Of a stretch of 64,000 bases of DNA, positions 1 through 7,421 are shown one piece after another. The DNA is taken from positions 1 through 64,000 of the forward strand of contig NZ_MWLN01000199.1 in NCBI RefSeq assembly GCF_002198655.1. Reading direction: 5' to 3'. The stretch is from Kineosporia sp. A_224. GTDB taxonomy: Bacteria > Actinomycetota > Actinomycetes > Actinomycetales > Kineosporiaceae. The position numbers and the translations under genes were made by a program. Numbering within the stretch: position 1 is the first letter of the stretch; every line of letters begins with the position of its first letter. The notes under the pieces were generated by a model. The model was given only the letters and a program-made list of their open reading frames with translations, was not told the DNA's origin and searched no databases.

Positions 1-68
1 ACCCGCCCCACAGCCCACTCCAGCCCGCTCACGTCCGGGTTCGCCACCCGGTGACATCGGATCGTCGG

Positions 69-809
69 TCAGGTGCGCAGGTCTGCCGGGCGACGCAGCC
101 CGAGACGCAGGGCGAGCAGTTGGGTGGCGACGACCACGGCGACGGTCTCGGCGGCGAGCAGCCCGACGAGGACCAGCAGCTGGACCTTGCCCGCCTCGAG
201 CGGGGTCGCGCCGCCCAGCAGCAGCCCGACGTAGGCGCCCGGCAGGGTGACCAGCCCGACGGTGCGGGTCTGGTCGAGAGCGGGTGCCAGCGCGCGGGCC
301 GCGGCCCGGGTCCCCATCGACCGGACGGCGCGCGCCGGACGGGCTCCGAGCGCGAGCCAGCCCTCGACCTCGTCCCAGCCGGCAGCCACGTCGTCCCGGA
401 ACCGTTGCCCCGACAAGGTCGTCGCGGTCATCGACCCGCCGACGAGCTGCGCGACGAACGGGACCCCGGTGGCGGCCCGCCAGGGCAGGGCACCTGTCGT
501 GAACACGACCAGCGCCGCGACGCCGGCGCCCGCCGCGATCGAGGCACCGGCGACGAGCACGTCCCGGCGCGTGCCGCCGATCCGCCGCCCGGACGTCCAG
601 GACGCCGCACCCAGCACGACCGTGAGGTACAGCGGCGCCAGGGTCGGCGTCCGGAACACGGCCGCGATGACGACCCCGACGACGGCGAGCTGGACCGCGG
701 CGCGGACGACCGCGACGAGCAGTGCACGCACCTGACCCAGCCCGGCCGCGGCGGACACCGCCACCGCGGCCCCGGTGAGCGCGGTGACGGCGATCGCGAG
801 GGTGAGCAC
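69..809 (-). CDS. fetB: FetB/YbbM-type ABC transporter permease (UPF0014)
   Basis: Integral membrane permease of the UPF0014/FetB family, whose E. coli member works with the ATPase FetA in iron export. The 246-residue protein has about six to seven hydrophobic segments and the family signature near residues 180-210 (VGLVTLPGAYVG followed by GGATPLEA). The GTG start gives an N-terminus that goes straight into the first membrane helix. No ATP-binding partner is visible; upstream on this strand the divergent dprE1 begins, so a FetA gene could only lie beyond the left edge. Family assignment is firm; iron as substrate is inferred. Confidence 0.82.
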   Translation of the reverse strand: MLTLAIAVTALTGAAVAVSAAAGLGQVRALLVAVVRAAVQLAVVGVVIAAVFRTPTLAPLYLTVVLGAASWTSGRRIGGTRRDVLVAGASIAAGAGVAALVVFTTGALPWRAATGVPFVAQLVGGSMTATTLSGQRFRDDVAAGWDEVEGWLALGARPARAVRSMGTRAAARALAPALDQTRTVGLVTLPGAYVGLLLGGATPLEAGKVQLLVLVGLLAAETVAVVVATQLLALRLGLRRPADLRT

Positions 810-849
810 GGCCCCTGCTTACACCTCGGCCGACGCGTGCGGGGCACTG

Positions 850-865
850 GTCCGGATGACCGGAC
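850..865. promoter_or_regulatory. Short inverted repeat between fetB and dprE1
   Basis: GTCCGG-ATGA-CCGGAC, six-base arms around four bases, in the roughly 105-bp gap between the divergent fetB and dprE1 starts. It could be an operator, but in DNA this GC-rich such a repeat may arise by chance. No convincing -35/-10 pair was seen here. Confidence 0.2.
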
Positions 866-915
866 GCTGACCGATCTCCCAGCGCACTCCCAGGACTGAG
901 GCGCCTCGTGGACCC

Positions 916-2430
916 ATGACGACCCAGCTTCCGGCCCGGGCGGCCGCCGCCCAGGTACGGCCGCCGGCGACAGCGACCGCGGCCGCCACCCCTTCACGGC
1001 CCGCACCCAGCGCCGCGCGGCTCTCGTCCGGTCCGTTGCTGACCGGCTGGGGACGCTCCACGAGCTCGCGTGCCGCCGCCGTGGTGGTTCCTCGGACGGT
1101 GTCCGAGCTTGCCGATGCGTTGCGATCGGCCGACGGCCGGGCCGTCCTGGCGCGCGGCGCGGGCCGTAGCTACGGCGACGCGGCCCTGTGCGCGGACGGC
1201 CTGGTGGTCGACATGACGTCCCTCGAGCCGCAGGTGTCCCTGGACAGCCGCAGCGGGCTGCTGGTCGCTGCGGCCGGGACGACGTTCGGCGACGTCCTGC
1301 GGGTCAGCCTCCCGCAGGGCTGGGTGCCCCCGGTGATCCCGGGCACGTCCGCTGTCACGCTGGGCGGAGCGGTCGCTGCCGACGTCCACGGCAAGAACCA
1401 CCCGACGGCCGGCTCGTTCGGCCACCACGTCAGGTGGCTGGTGCTCCTGGACGCCGCCGGCACCAGGAGCGTGCTGACGCCCGACGGGACGCCGGAACGG
1501 TTCTGGGCGACGACGGGTGGCCTGGGTCTGACCGGCATCGTCGTCACCGTGGCCCTCCAGCTCCGGCCGATCACGTCGGCCGGTGCGCTGACGCGGCAGA
1601 CCAGCGGGCGCGACCTGGGGCACGTCCTCGGTCTGCTCGACGACGCGTTCGCCGACAGCGCTGCCGCTGACGCACCCGACCCCGGTGACGCAGGTGCGGC
1701 CCGTGACGCCGGTGTGCACGCCGTCGCGTGGCTGGACGGCCGCGCCCGGGGACGCGGGATCGGACGCGGCATCGTCCAGGTCACCCGACCGGGCGGGGGA
1801 CCGACCGGCCTGCGAGCCGCTCGCGCGCAGCGAGCGCGCAGGAACTGCAGGAGCCTGCCCGGGCCGGGCGTGGTCAACCGCGCGAGCATCGAGGCCGCGA
1901 ACCTCGGCCGGTGGCTGTCCCGCCGGGACGGGCGGGAACGCTGGACCGACCTCAGGACGGCGCTGCTGCCCCTGGACCGGGGCGACGCGTGGCCGGCGGC
2001 CTTCGGGCGCGCAGGGCTGCTGCAGTACCAGTTCGCCGTCCCGCACCAGCGCACGGACGTGCTGCGCAGCGCGCTGCTCGTGCTGCAGGACGCCGGCGCC
2101 CCGCCCGCGCTGGCCGTCCTGAAGAAGCTGGGGCCCGGGAACGCCGCGCCGTTGTCGTTCCCCGGCCCGGGCTGGACCCTTGCCCTGGACCTGCCTGCAC
2201 GGTGGCGGCACCTGGGTCCCCTGCTCGAGCGCCTCGACGGGATCGTGGCCGGCGCGGGCGGACGGGTCTACCTGGTCAAGGACTCACGCCTGAGGCCGCA
2301 CACCGTCGCGGCCATGTACCCGGAGCTGCCCGCGTGGGCCGCCACCCGCGAGCTCATGGACCCCGGCCGGGTGTTCGCCTCCGACCTGGGCCGTCGGCTC
2401 GGCCTCGTCCCGCCGGTGGGGTCACGGTGA
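916..2430 (+). CDS. dprE1: DprE1-like decaprenylphosphoryl-ribose 2-oxidase (FAD)
   Basis: FAD-dependent oxidase that, with DprE2, epimerises polyprenyl-phosphoryl-ribose to the arabinose form used as arabinosyl donor in wall synthesis. Family features: FAD-binding GAGRSYGDAAL near residue 80, GKNHPTAGSFG at about 159 (His162 matches mycobacterial His132), GPGNAAPLSFP near 410, and a C-terminal KDSR...MYPE...DPGRVFASDL block. Residue 423, in WTLALD, is Ala where M. tuberculosis DprE1 has Cys387. The protein is 504 residues, slightly longer than usual owing to an Ala/Gly/Asp-rich stretch around 240-260. It overlaps the next gene by GTGA, showing translational coupling. Confidence 0.87.
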   Translation: MTTQLPARAAAAQVRPPATATAAATPSRPAPSAARLSSGPLLTGWGRSTSSRAAAVVVPRTVSELADALRSADGRAVLARGAGRSYGDAALCADGLVVDMTSLEPQVSLDSRSGLLVAAAGTTFGDVLRVSLPQGWVPPVIPGTSAVTLGGAVAADVHGKNHPTAGSFGHHVRWLVLLDAAGTRSVLTPDGTPERFWATTGGLGLTGIVVTVALQLRPITSAGALTRQTSGRDLGHVLGLLDDAFADSAAADAPDPGDAGAARDAGVHAVAWLDGRARGRGIGRGIVQVTRPGGGPTGLRAARAQRARRNCRSLPGPGVVNRASIEAANLGRWLSRRDGRERWTDLRTALLPLDRGDAWPAAFGRAGLLQYQFAVPHQRTDVLRSALLVLQDAGAPPALAVLKKLGPGNAAPLSFPGPGWTLALDLPARWRHLGPLLERLDGIVAGAGGRVYLVKDSRLRPHTVAAMYPELPAWAATRELMDPGRVFASDLGRRLGLVPPVGSR

Positions 2431-3194
2431 GCGCCGCGCCGGGCCGGGCCATCGGCGTGGACCAGGACGTGCCGGGGATCCTCCTCGTCGGTGGCGCCTC
2501 CGAGATCGGCCTCGCGATCGTGCGGAACCTGCTCGGCGACGGCACCGGGCGGGTCGTCCTCGCCGGCCGGCCGTCGCACCGCCTCGACGTGGCGCGCGAC
2601 GGGCTCGCCCTCCTCGGCCACGACGTGACCTGCCTGCCGTACACCGTCGGGGAGCCCACCGGTCAGGTGCAGCGGCTGCTGCGGGACACGGCCCGGCACT
2701 GCGGCGTGGTGGACGTCGTCGTCATCGCCGTGGGCACCCTCGACGCAGGCGAGCACGCCGGTGTCGAGGCGCTGCTGGAGACCAACGTCGTCGGCCCGGC
2801 GACCGTGGCCGAGGCCGCCGTCGAGGCCTTGTGCGCCCAGGGGCACGGACGGCTCGTCGTCCTCACCTCGGTGGCGGCTGCGCTGCCCCGCGACGAGATC
2901 CTCGCCTACTCCGCCGCCAAGCAGGCGCTCGACACCTACGTCCGCGGTCTCGACCGGGCCGCCCGCTCCAGGGGTGTGCGCTGCATGGTGGTCCGCCCGG
3001 GGCGCGTCCGGACCCGCATGATCGACGGGCTGCCGCCGGCGCCGCTGACCCGCGACCCCGACGACGTCGCCCGCAGCGTCCGGCGGGCCCTGCGCACGGG
3101 CCGTCGCGTCGTCTGGGTCCCCGCCGTCCTCGGGCCGGTCGCGGCAGTGCTGCGGCTGGTCCCGACGTCCCTGCGCCCGAGGAGACTGCGATGA
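2427..3194 (+). CDS. dprE2: DprE2-like short-chain dehydrogenase
   Basis: NAD(P)-dependent SDR reductase expected to reduce the 2-keto intermediate made by DprE1, completing ribose-to-arabinose epimerisation. The 255-residue protein has the Rossmann motif LVGGASEIGLAIVR near residue 20, TSVAA in the Ser position, and the catalytic YSAAK with Tyr161/Lys165. The GTG start overlaps the dprE1 stop (GTGA), and its own stop overlaps the next ATG (ATGA), so four genes read as one operon. The DprE2 name rests on SDR features plus position after dprE1; sequence alone supports only SDR. Confidence 0.8.
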   Translation: MSAAPGRAIGVDQDVPGILLVGGASEIGLAIVRNLLGDGTGRVVLAGRPSHRLDVARDGLALLGHDVTCLPYTVGEPTGQVQRLLRDTARHCGVVDVVVIAVGTLDAGEHAGVEALLETNVVGPATVAEAAVEALCAQGHGRLVVLTSVAAALPRDEILAYSAAKQALDTYVRGLDRAARSRGVRCMVVRPGRVRTRMIDGLPPAPLTRDPDDVARSVRRALRTGRRVVWVPAVLGPVAAVLRLVPTSLRPRRLR

Positions 3195-4405
3195 CTCAGC
3201 TGGGTCAGCAGCGGCCGCCCTTCACCGTCCCGCGGCCGGCTCCGCGCCGTCCGGGTCGGCCGCGCCGTCCGCGCCGCCGTCGACTGCGCCTGGCCGCGAT
3301 CGTCGCGCTGCTGCTCCTCACCGTCCCGGCGGTCTCCCTGACCCGCGCGCTCACCTACCCGGGCAGCGCACCGGCGTCCGTCCGCGTCGTGGAATGGGTC
3401 CGCGACAACGGCGGCGCCGGGACCGTCGACGCCCTGGAGAACTGGTGGTACACAAGGCATCCGCCACCCGCCACCGGTACCGCCACCGACCCGCTCGCAC
3501 CCCAGGTGCACACAGCTGCACCTGCCGCACCCGCCGCGGCCGCCGCGCAGCTGCCGAGGGTGCGGCTGCTGCCCCTCACCCGCGCTCTCGCGGGTGAGGG
3601 GAGGTGGCGCGTCGCCGCCTCCGCCCCGGCCGGCAGCGCGCACCCCGGGCGACCGACCCTGTTCACCACGTGGTTCCGGCCCGACGCACGGCACGCCACG
3701 GTCGTCGTCGCCGGCGCCCTGCTGCCCCGCGGGGCCACCGCCCTCCACCTCGTCGCGGGCACTCGTGAACCGGTCCCCGGACTGCACTCGCCCGAGGGCT
3801 TCCGGGTGCCGACCGCGCAACGCGGCGCCCTCGTGGCCGTCTTCAACGCAGGCTTCAAGACCCAGGACTCCAGGGGCGGCTGGTACGCCCACGGACGCGC
3901 CGTCGTCCCGCTGGTCAAGGATGCGGCCTCGCTGGTCATCGCGGACGACGGGACCGCGACCGTCCGGGCGTGGACCGGAGCGTCCCGGTCGGTCCCTGCC
4001 GGGGTGAGCGCCGTCCGGCAGAACCTCGCGCTCGTCGTCGACCACGGCGCCGTGGTCCCCGGTCTGACCAGCAACACCGGCCAGCACTGGGGGAGCAGCC
4101 ACAACCAGTTCCAGTACACCTGGCGCTCCGGTGTCGGCACCGACGCCGCGGGCAACCTGCTCTACGTCGCAGGCCGCGGGCTGACCCTCCCCACGTTGGC
4201 GGCAGCGCTCGTGGATGCCGGTGCGGTCACCGGGATGGAGCTCGACATCCACACCGGGATGGTCGCGTTCACCGCCTTCCCGCATGCGGCACCGACCGGC
4301 TCGAAGGGGTACACCACCATGAAGCTGCTCACCACGATGCCCCAGCCACGCGACCGCTACCTCGTCGCCGACCAGCGCGACTTCTTCTACGTGACGGCGC
4401 GGTAG
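3191..4405 (+). CDS. Membrane-anchored phosphodiester glycosidase (NAGPA-like)
   Basis: 404-residue protein with an Arg-rich cytoplasmic N-terminus (residues 17-31), one membrane helix (about 32-52), an Ala/Pro-rich linker (about 105-130) and an extracellular domain resembling phosphodiester glycosidase/NAGPA proteins (VAVFNAGFKTQDSRGGWY near 215-235, later ELDIHTGMVAF). Such domains uncover or trim sugar-phosphodiester linkages; the substrate here is unknown. Coupling to dprE2 (ATGA) and to the UbiA gene 4 bp downstream suggests a role with the arabinose-lipid pathway or a wall polymer that uses it. This gene is not part of the classical mycobacterial dprE1-dprE2-ubiA set as I know it. Confidence 0.72.
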   Translation: MTQLGQQRPPFTVPRPAPRRPGRPRRPRRRRLRLAAIVALLLLTVPAVSLTRALTYPGSAPASVRVVEWVRDNGGAGTVDALENWWYTRHPPPATGTATDPLAPQVHTAAPAAPAAAAAQLPRVRLLPLTRALAGEGRWRVAASAPAGSAHPGRPTLFTTWFRPDARHATVVVAGALLPRGATALHLVAGTREPVPGLHSPEGFRVPTAQRGALVAVFNAGFKTQDSRGGWYAHGRAVVPLVKDAASLVIADDGTATVRAWTGASRSVPAGVSAVRQNLALVVDHGAVVPGLTSNTGQHWGSSHNQFQYTWRSGVGTDAAGNLLYVAGRGLTLPTLAAALVDAGAVTGMELDIHTGMVAFTAFPHAAPTGSKGYTTMKLLTTMPQPRDRYLVADQRDFFYVTAR

Positions 4406-4409
4406 AGCG

Positions 4410-5378
4410 ATGACCGCCCCCACCGCACGCACTGCGGTCGCGGCCCCGCAGCCGTCGTCGCGCACGGCCGCAGGAGGTTCCCGTGATCGGTCCGTCGGAC
4501 GCGCACTCCTGGACCTCGCCCGGCCGGGGCAATGGCACAAGAACGTGCTCGTGCTGGGAGCACCGGTCGCCGGCGGGCTGCTGCGGGACCCGGCCGCCAT
4601 GGGCCGCGCCGCAGTGATGGTGGCCGCCTTCGTCGCCGCCTCCGTCGCCGTCTACGCCACCAACGACGTGCGGGACGCGGACCTCGACCGGCTGCACCCC
4701 AGGAAGCGGCACCGTCCGGTCGCGAGCGGACGCCTCCGGTCCCGCTGGGCGATCACCCTGTCGGTGACCGCGGCGGCGGTGGCGCTCGGCCTGTCCGGTC
4801 TGCTCGGCGCCCCGAGCGTGCTCGTGGTGGCCGCCTACCTCGCGTCGTCGCTGGCCTACGCGTTCTGGTTCAAGCACGTCGCCGTCCTCGACATCGTCCT
4901 GGTCGCCGGCGGGTTCGCCCTGCGAGCGCTGGGCGGCGCCGCCGCGACGCACCTGGCCGTCTCCAACTGGTTCCTGCTCGTCACGCTCTTCGGCTCCCTG
5001 TGCCTGGTCGCCGGCAAGCGCTCCGCAGAGGGCCGAGGAGCCGACGCCGCGCCGGGGCACCCGGCCGCGGCCGCGGTCACCCGCCCGGTCCTCGCCCAGT
5101 ACCCCACCGCGTGGCTGCAGCAGGTCCTCACCCTCGCCCTGACGGGCTGCTTCGTCGCCTACGCCATGTGGGCCTTCCAGTACGTCGGGACCGACGTCTT
5201 CCATCCGTTGCTCGCCGCGTCCGTCGTGCCCTTCCTCATCGGCGTCCTGCGGTACGGGCTCCTCGTCAGCCAGGGGGACGGGGAGGAGCCCGAACGCGTG
5301 GTGCTGCGCGACCGAACCCTCCTGGCGGCCGGCGCGGTCTGGGCCGGCACCGTCGTCATCAGCCTCTACCTCACATGA
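4410..5378 (+). CDS. UbiA-family decaprenyl-phosphate phosphoribosyltransferase
   Basis: Membrane prenyltransferase-fold enzyme like Rv3806c (DPPR synthase), which joins PRPP and decaprenyl phosphate in the step before dephosphorylation and DprE1. Evidence: N-terminal LARPGQWHKNVLV, the metal/substrate motif NDVRDADLDR followed by HPRKRHRPVASG near residues 85-110, and the second loop SLAYAFWFKHVAVLDI. About eight membrane segments in 322 residues. It directly follows the glycosidase gene and ends the operon. The DPPR phosphatase and the arabinosyltransferases that would use the product are not in the window. Confidence 0.85.
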   Translation: MTAPTARTAVAAPQPSSRTAAGGSRDRSVGRALLDLARPGQWHKNVLVLGAPVAGGLLRDPAAMGRAAVMVAAFVAASVAVYATNDVRDADLDRLHPRKRHRPVASGRLRSRWAITLSVTAAAVALGLSGLLGAPSVLVVAAYLASSLAYAFWFKHVAVLDIVLVAGGFALRALGGAAATHLAVSNWFLLVTLFGSLCLVAGKRSAEGRGADAAPGHPAAAAVTRPVLAQYPTAWLQQVLTLALTGCFVAYAMWAFQYVGTDVFHPLLAASVVPFLIGVLRYGLLVSQGDGEEPERVVLRDRTLLAAGAVWAGTVVISLYLT

Positions 5379-5595
5379 CGGACCGTCGTCCCAGCGAGCC
5401 GGCGGACGCCGTCCAGCCGCAGGGCCGCCCGTGAACGGACTCCTGGACCAGCTGCTCGACGCACCGACCTGGGTGGCCGACCGCGGATGCCCGGGCCGCC
5501 AGGACCTCGCGAGCACGCAGCGGCTGCGGCTCGTCTACTCCTGGTGCCGGACGGGTTGCCGCATCTCGGTCAGGGCCGTTCGCCGCGAGCGGTAG
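5375..5595 (+). other. Chain of two tiny overlapping frames after the UbiA gene
   Basis: An ATG at 5375 overlaps the UbiA stop (ATGA) and opens a 19-codon frame ending at 5434; a GTG at 5431 overlaps that stop (GTGA) and opens a 54-codon frame ending at 5595, which runs into the antisense SHOCT gene. No family is recognisable. The overlaps mimic the operon's own style, so this may be the stub of a fifth gene cut off by rearrangement, or chance. Confidence 0.2.
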
Positions 5596-5858
5596 GTGGC
5601 CTCGTCGAGCTCACCGGTGGCGAACAGCCGGTCGAGCATCTCCTCCGGAGGCTCTGTCGCCTGCGCCGCGCGTCCGCGGCCCGTCGGGGCGACGGCCCCT
5701 CCGGTGCGCAGCAGCCGTCCGACGAGGAGTGCGGCGAGCACCAGGAGCAGGGTCGCCACGACGAAGAACGCGACCAGCCACGGCGACCAGGCGGAGCCGT
5801 TGTCGCCCATCATGTTGCCGTTCCAGCCGTTCCTCATGTGATCGCCGTCGCCGGGCAT
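5535..5858 (-). CDS. Small membrane protein with C-terminal SHOCT domain
   Basis: 107-residue protein with a short polar N-terminus, one membrane helix (about residues 24-46) and a C-terminal SHOCT motif (LDRLFATGELDEATYRSRR, about 74-92). SHOCT is a short oligomerisation module common in actinobacterial membrane proteins; no reaction is known. A later ATG at 5837 (MRNGW) is an alternative start. Gene is convergent with the arabinose-lipid operon. Confidence 0.75.
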   Translation of the reverse strand: MPGDGDHMRNGWNGNMMGDNGSAWSPWLVAFFVVATLLLVLAALLVGRLLRTGGAVAPTGRGRAAQATEPPEEMLDRLFATGELDEATYRSRRTALTEMRQPVRHQE

Positions 5859-6004
5859 CGCACGTGCCTTCCCACCGGGGGCGTCCGCTTCCGGCCACCG
5901 CGATGACGGCCATGACGTGTCCGGCAGCTGATGGTAGGGACGATGCAGCCGTCCGGACGCTGGACCAACGTCCGGCGGACCGGCCGGGCTGGGCCGATCG
6001 GCTC

Positions 6005-6198
6005 ATGTGCCGGGACCAGCGGGTCCGCTACCCACGACAGGTGACGCAGGCAGCACGGTGCCCGGTGTGCGGGGGCAGGTCCGGGACCTCGGGCTGCAGC
6101 AGGTCGGTGGGTACCGCGAGCCGTCGTTCGTCCGGCGCCGCGAGTGCGTGGACTGCGACTGGGTCAGCGTCGAGACCGTGCGGGGGCCGTCCGAGTAG
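6005..6198 (+). pseudogene. Small zinc-ribbon protein (NrdR-ribbon-like), frame broken
   Basis: Two adjacent frames carry the two halves of one zinc ribbon. From ATG 6005 the first frame reads ARCPVCGG; about 25 codons later the neighbouring frame reads SFVRRRECVDCDWVSVETV and stops at 6198. Together this is the CPxC...RRRxCxxC...TxE layout of the NrdR-type N-terminal ribbon. The frames would join if the five-G run at 6071-6075 held one more G, so the break is a one-base loss, either real or a homopolymer sequencing error. The joined product would be about 65 residues with no ATP-cone domain, hence not NrdR itself. Confidence 0.6.
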
Positions 6199-6219
6199 CC
6201 GACGGGCGCGGGCCCGGAC

Positions 6220-6654
6220 TCAGCGGGCGCCGCCCCAGACGAGGATCGCGAACTCGGCGGCCACACCCAGCGCGACCAGGACCGGGATGCCGGCGAGGTG
6301 GGTCAGGGCCAGCGGGATCCGGGACCTGTCCGCGTCGTGCGGGTCGTCGGGGTCGTAGTAGATGCGGATCTGCCGGCCGGGCTGCGGCGGGATCGTGCTC
6401 CAGGTGCGGAGCCGGACGTCCTCGAGCGTCGTGCCGTGCACGGTGGTGAACTGCACGACCGTCCAGTCGTGGACGGTGACGTCGCCGTCGACCTGCTCGG
6501 GGACGGTCCGCACGACGGTGGCGAGCGCCGTCCGGCCGCCCAGGCGCAGCCGAAGGTGCCTCGCGGCGCTCGTCGCCAGGGCGGCGCTGATCGCCACGAC
6601 GAGCAGCCCGAGGCACACGGCGATCGTCAGTCGCACCAACGAGTCCCGGTCCAC
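6220..6654 (-). CDS. DUF3592-like membrane protein
   Basis: 144 residues with a membrane helix near the N-terminus (about 8-30), a soluble beta-rich middle containing PGRQIRIYYDPDDP, and a second helix at the end (about 120-142). The middle motif, with its conserved YYDPxDP, is typical of DUF3592 proteins, whose function is unknown. It stands alone, with TPR and SHOCT genes on the same strand but not tightly linked. Confidence 0.7.
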   Translation of the reverse strand: MDRDSLVRLTIAVCLGLLVVAISAALATSAARHLRLRLGGRTALATVVRTVPEQVDGDVTVHDWTVVQFTTVHGTTLEDVRLRTWSTIPPQPGRQIRIYYDPDDPHDADRSRIPLALTHLAGIPVLVALGVAAEFAILVWGGAR

Positions 6655-6754
6655 GAGTGAAGCGTCGTCCGGCCAGGCGACGGGACGGCGAACGCAGGGT
6701 GAAGAAGGACGCTGCTCGCACGGTTTCGTCCTGCGTCGGGACGACGACCGGGAC

Positions 6755-7327
6755 CTAGGACTCAGGGCCGGTCTGGAGGCCGGCCAGCCGTTGCGCGACG
6801 ACGTGGGCGATCGCGGGGTCGGAGAGGTCGCTGTCGGGGAGGGCGGCGGCCAGCAGGTAGACCTGCTCGTAGGCCAGGCGGGCTCCTGCCGTGTCCTGGA
6901 CGTCCTCGAGGACCTGGGCGAGGTTCATCGTGGCGGCCAGGTTGACCCAGGCCGGGCCGCCCGCCGCGATCGCCTCACGGTAGGCGGCGGCGGCCCCGAC
7001 CGGGTCGCGGTGGTGCCAGTGCAGCTGTGCACCGAGGTGCCACCAGCCCTGCGACCTGGTCTCCGGGTCGTCCGAGACGAGGTCTGCCGCCAGGCGCATC
7101 CGCAGGTTCGCCAGGTCAGCCTCCTGCAACGCCTGACGCGCGTCGTCGGGGCGGCCGCGGTCGTCGAGCAGGTCCGCGAGATCCGTTGCCGCGCAGAGGA
7201 TGGCCTCGTGGTCCCCGCTGTCGCGTGCCTGCGTCAGGCGGCGCGTGGCGGCGTCGAGCGCCGCGTCGCCGACCTCGGCCGTGTCGTCGGGCCCAGGAGC
7301 GCTCGACGGGGACTGTGTCGGATCCAC
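6755..7327 (-). CDS. TPR-repeat protein
   Basis: 190-residue, cytoplasmic, helical protein. Residues about 20-180 read as degenerate tetratricopeptide repeats (for example AILCAATDLADLLDDRGRPDDARQAL, AAAAYREAIAAGGPAWVNLA and TAGARLAYEQVYLLAAAL). No enzymatic motif and no signal peptide. GTG start. TPRs mediate protein contacts; the partner is not suggested by the neighbours. It lies about 95 bp downstream of the phoD gene on the same strand. Confidence 0.65.
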   Translation of the reverse strand: MDPTQSPSSAPGPDDTAEVGDAALDAATRRLTQARDSGDHEAILCAATDLADLLDDRGRPDDARQALQEADLANLRMRLAADLVSDDPETRSQGWWHLGAQLHWHHRDPVGAAAAYREAIAAGGPAWVNLAATMNLAQVLEDVQDTAGARLAYEQVYLLAAALPDSDLSDPAIAHVVAQRLAGLQTGPES

Positions 7328-7421
7328 GCGCCGATCGTGTCGTCGCAGAGCGGCCGGACGACCACCACGACGTGAACGACGGGAGGCGTCGGCCGGAAGT
7401 TGCCCGGACGAGCCGCGCGGG

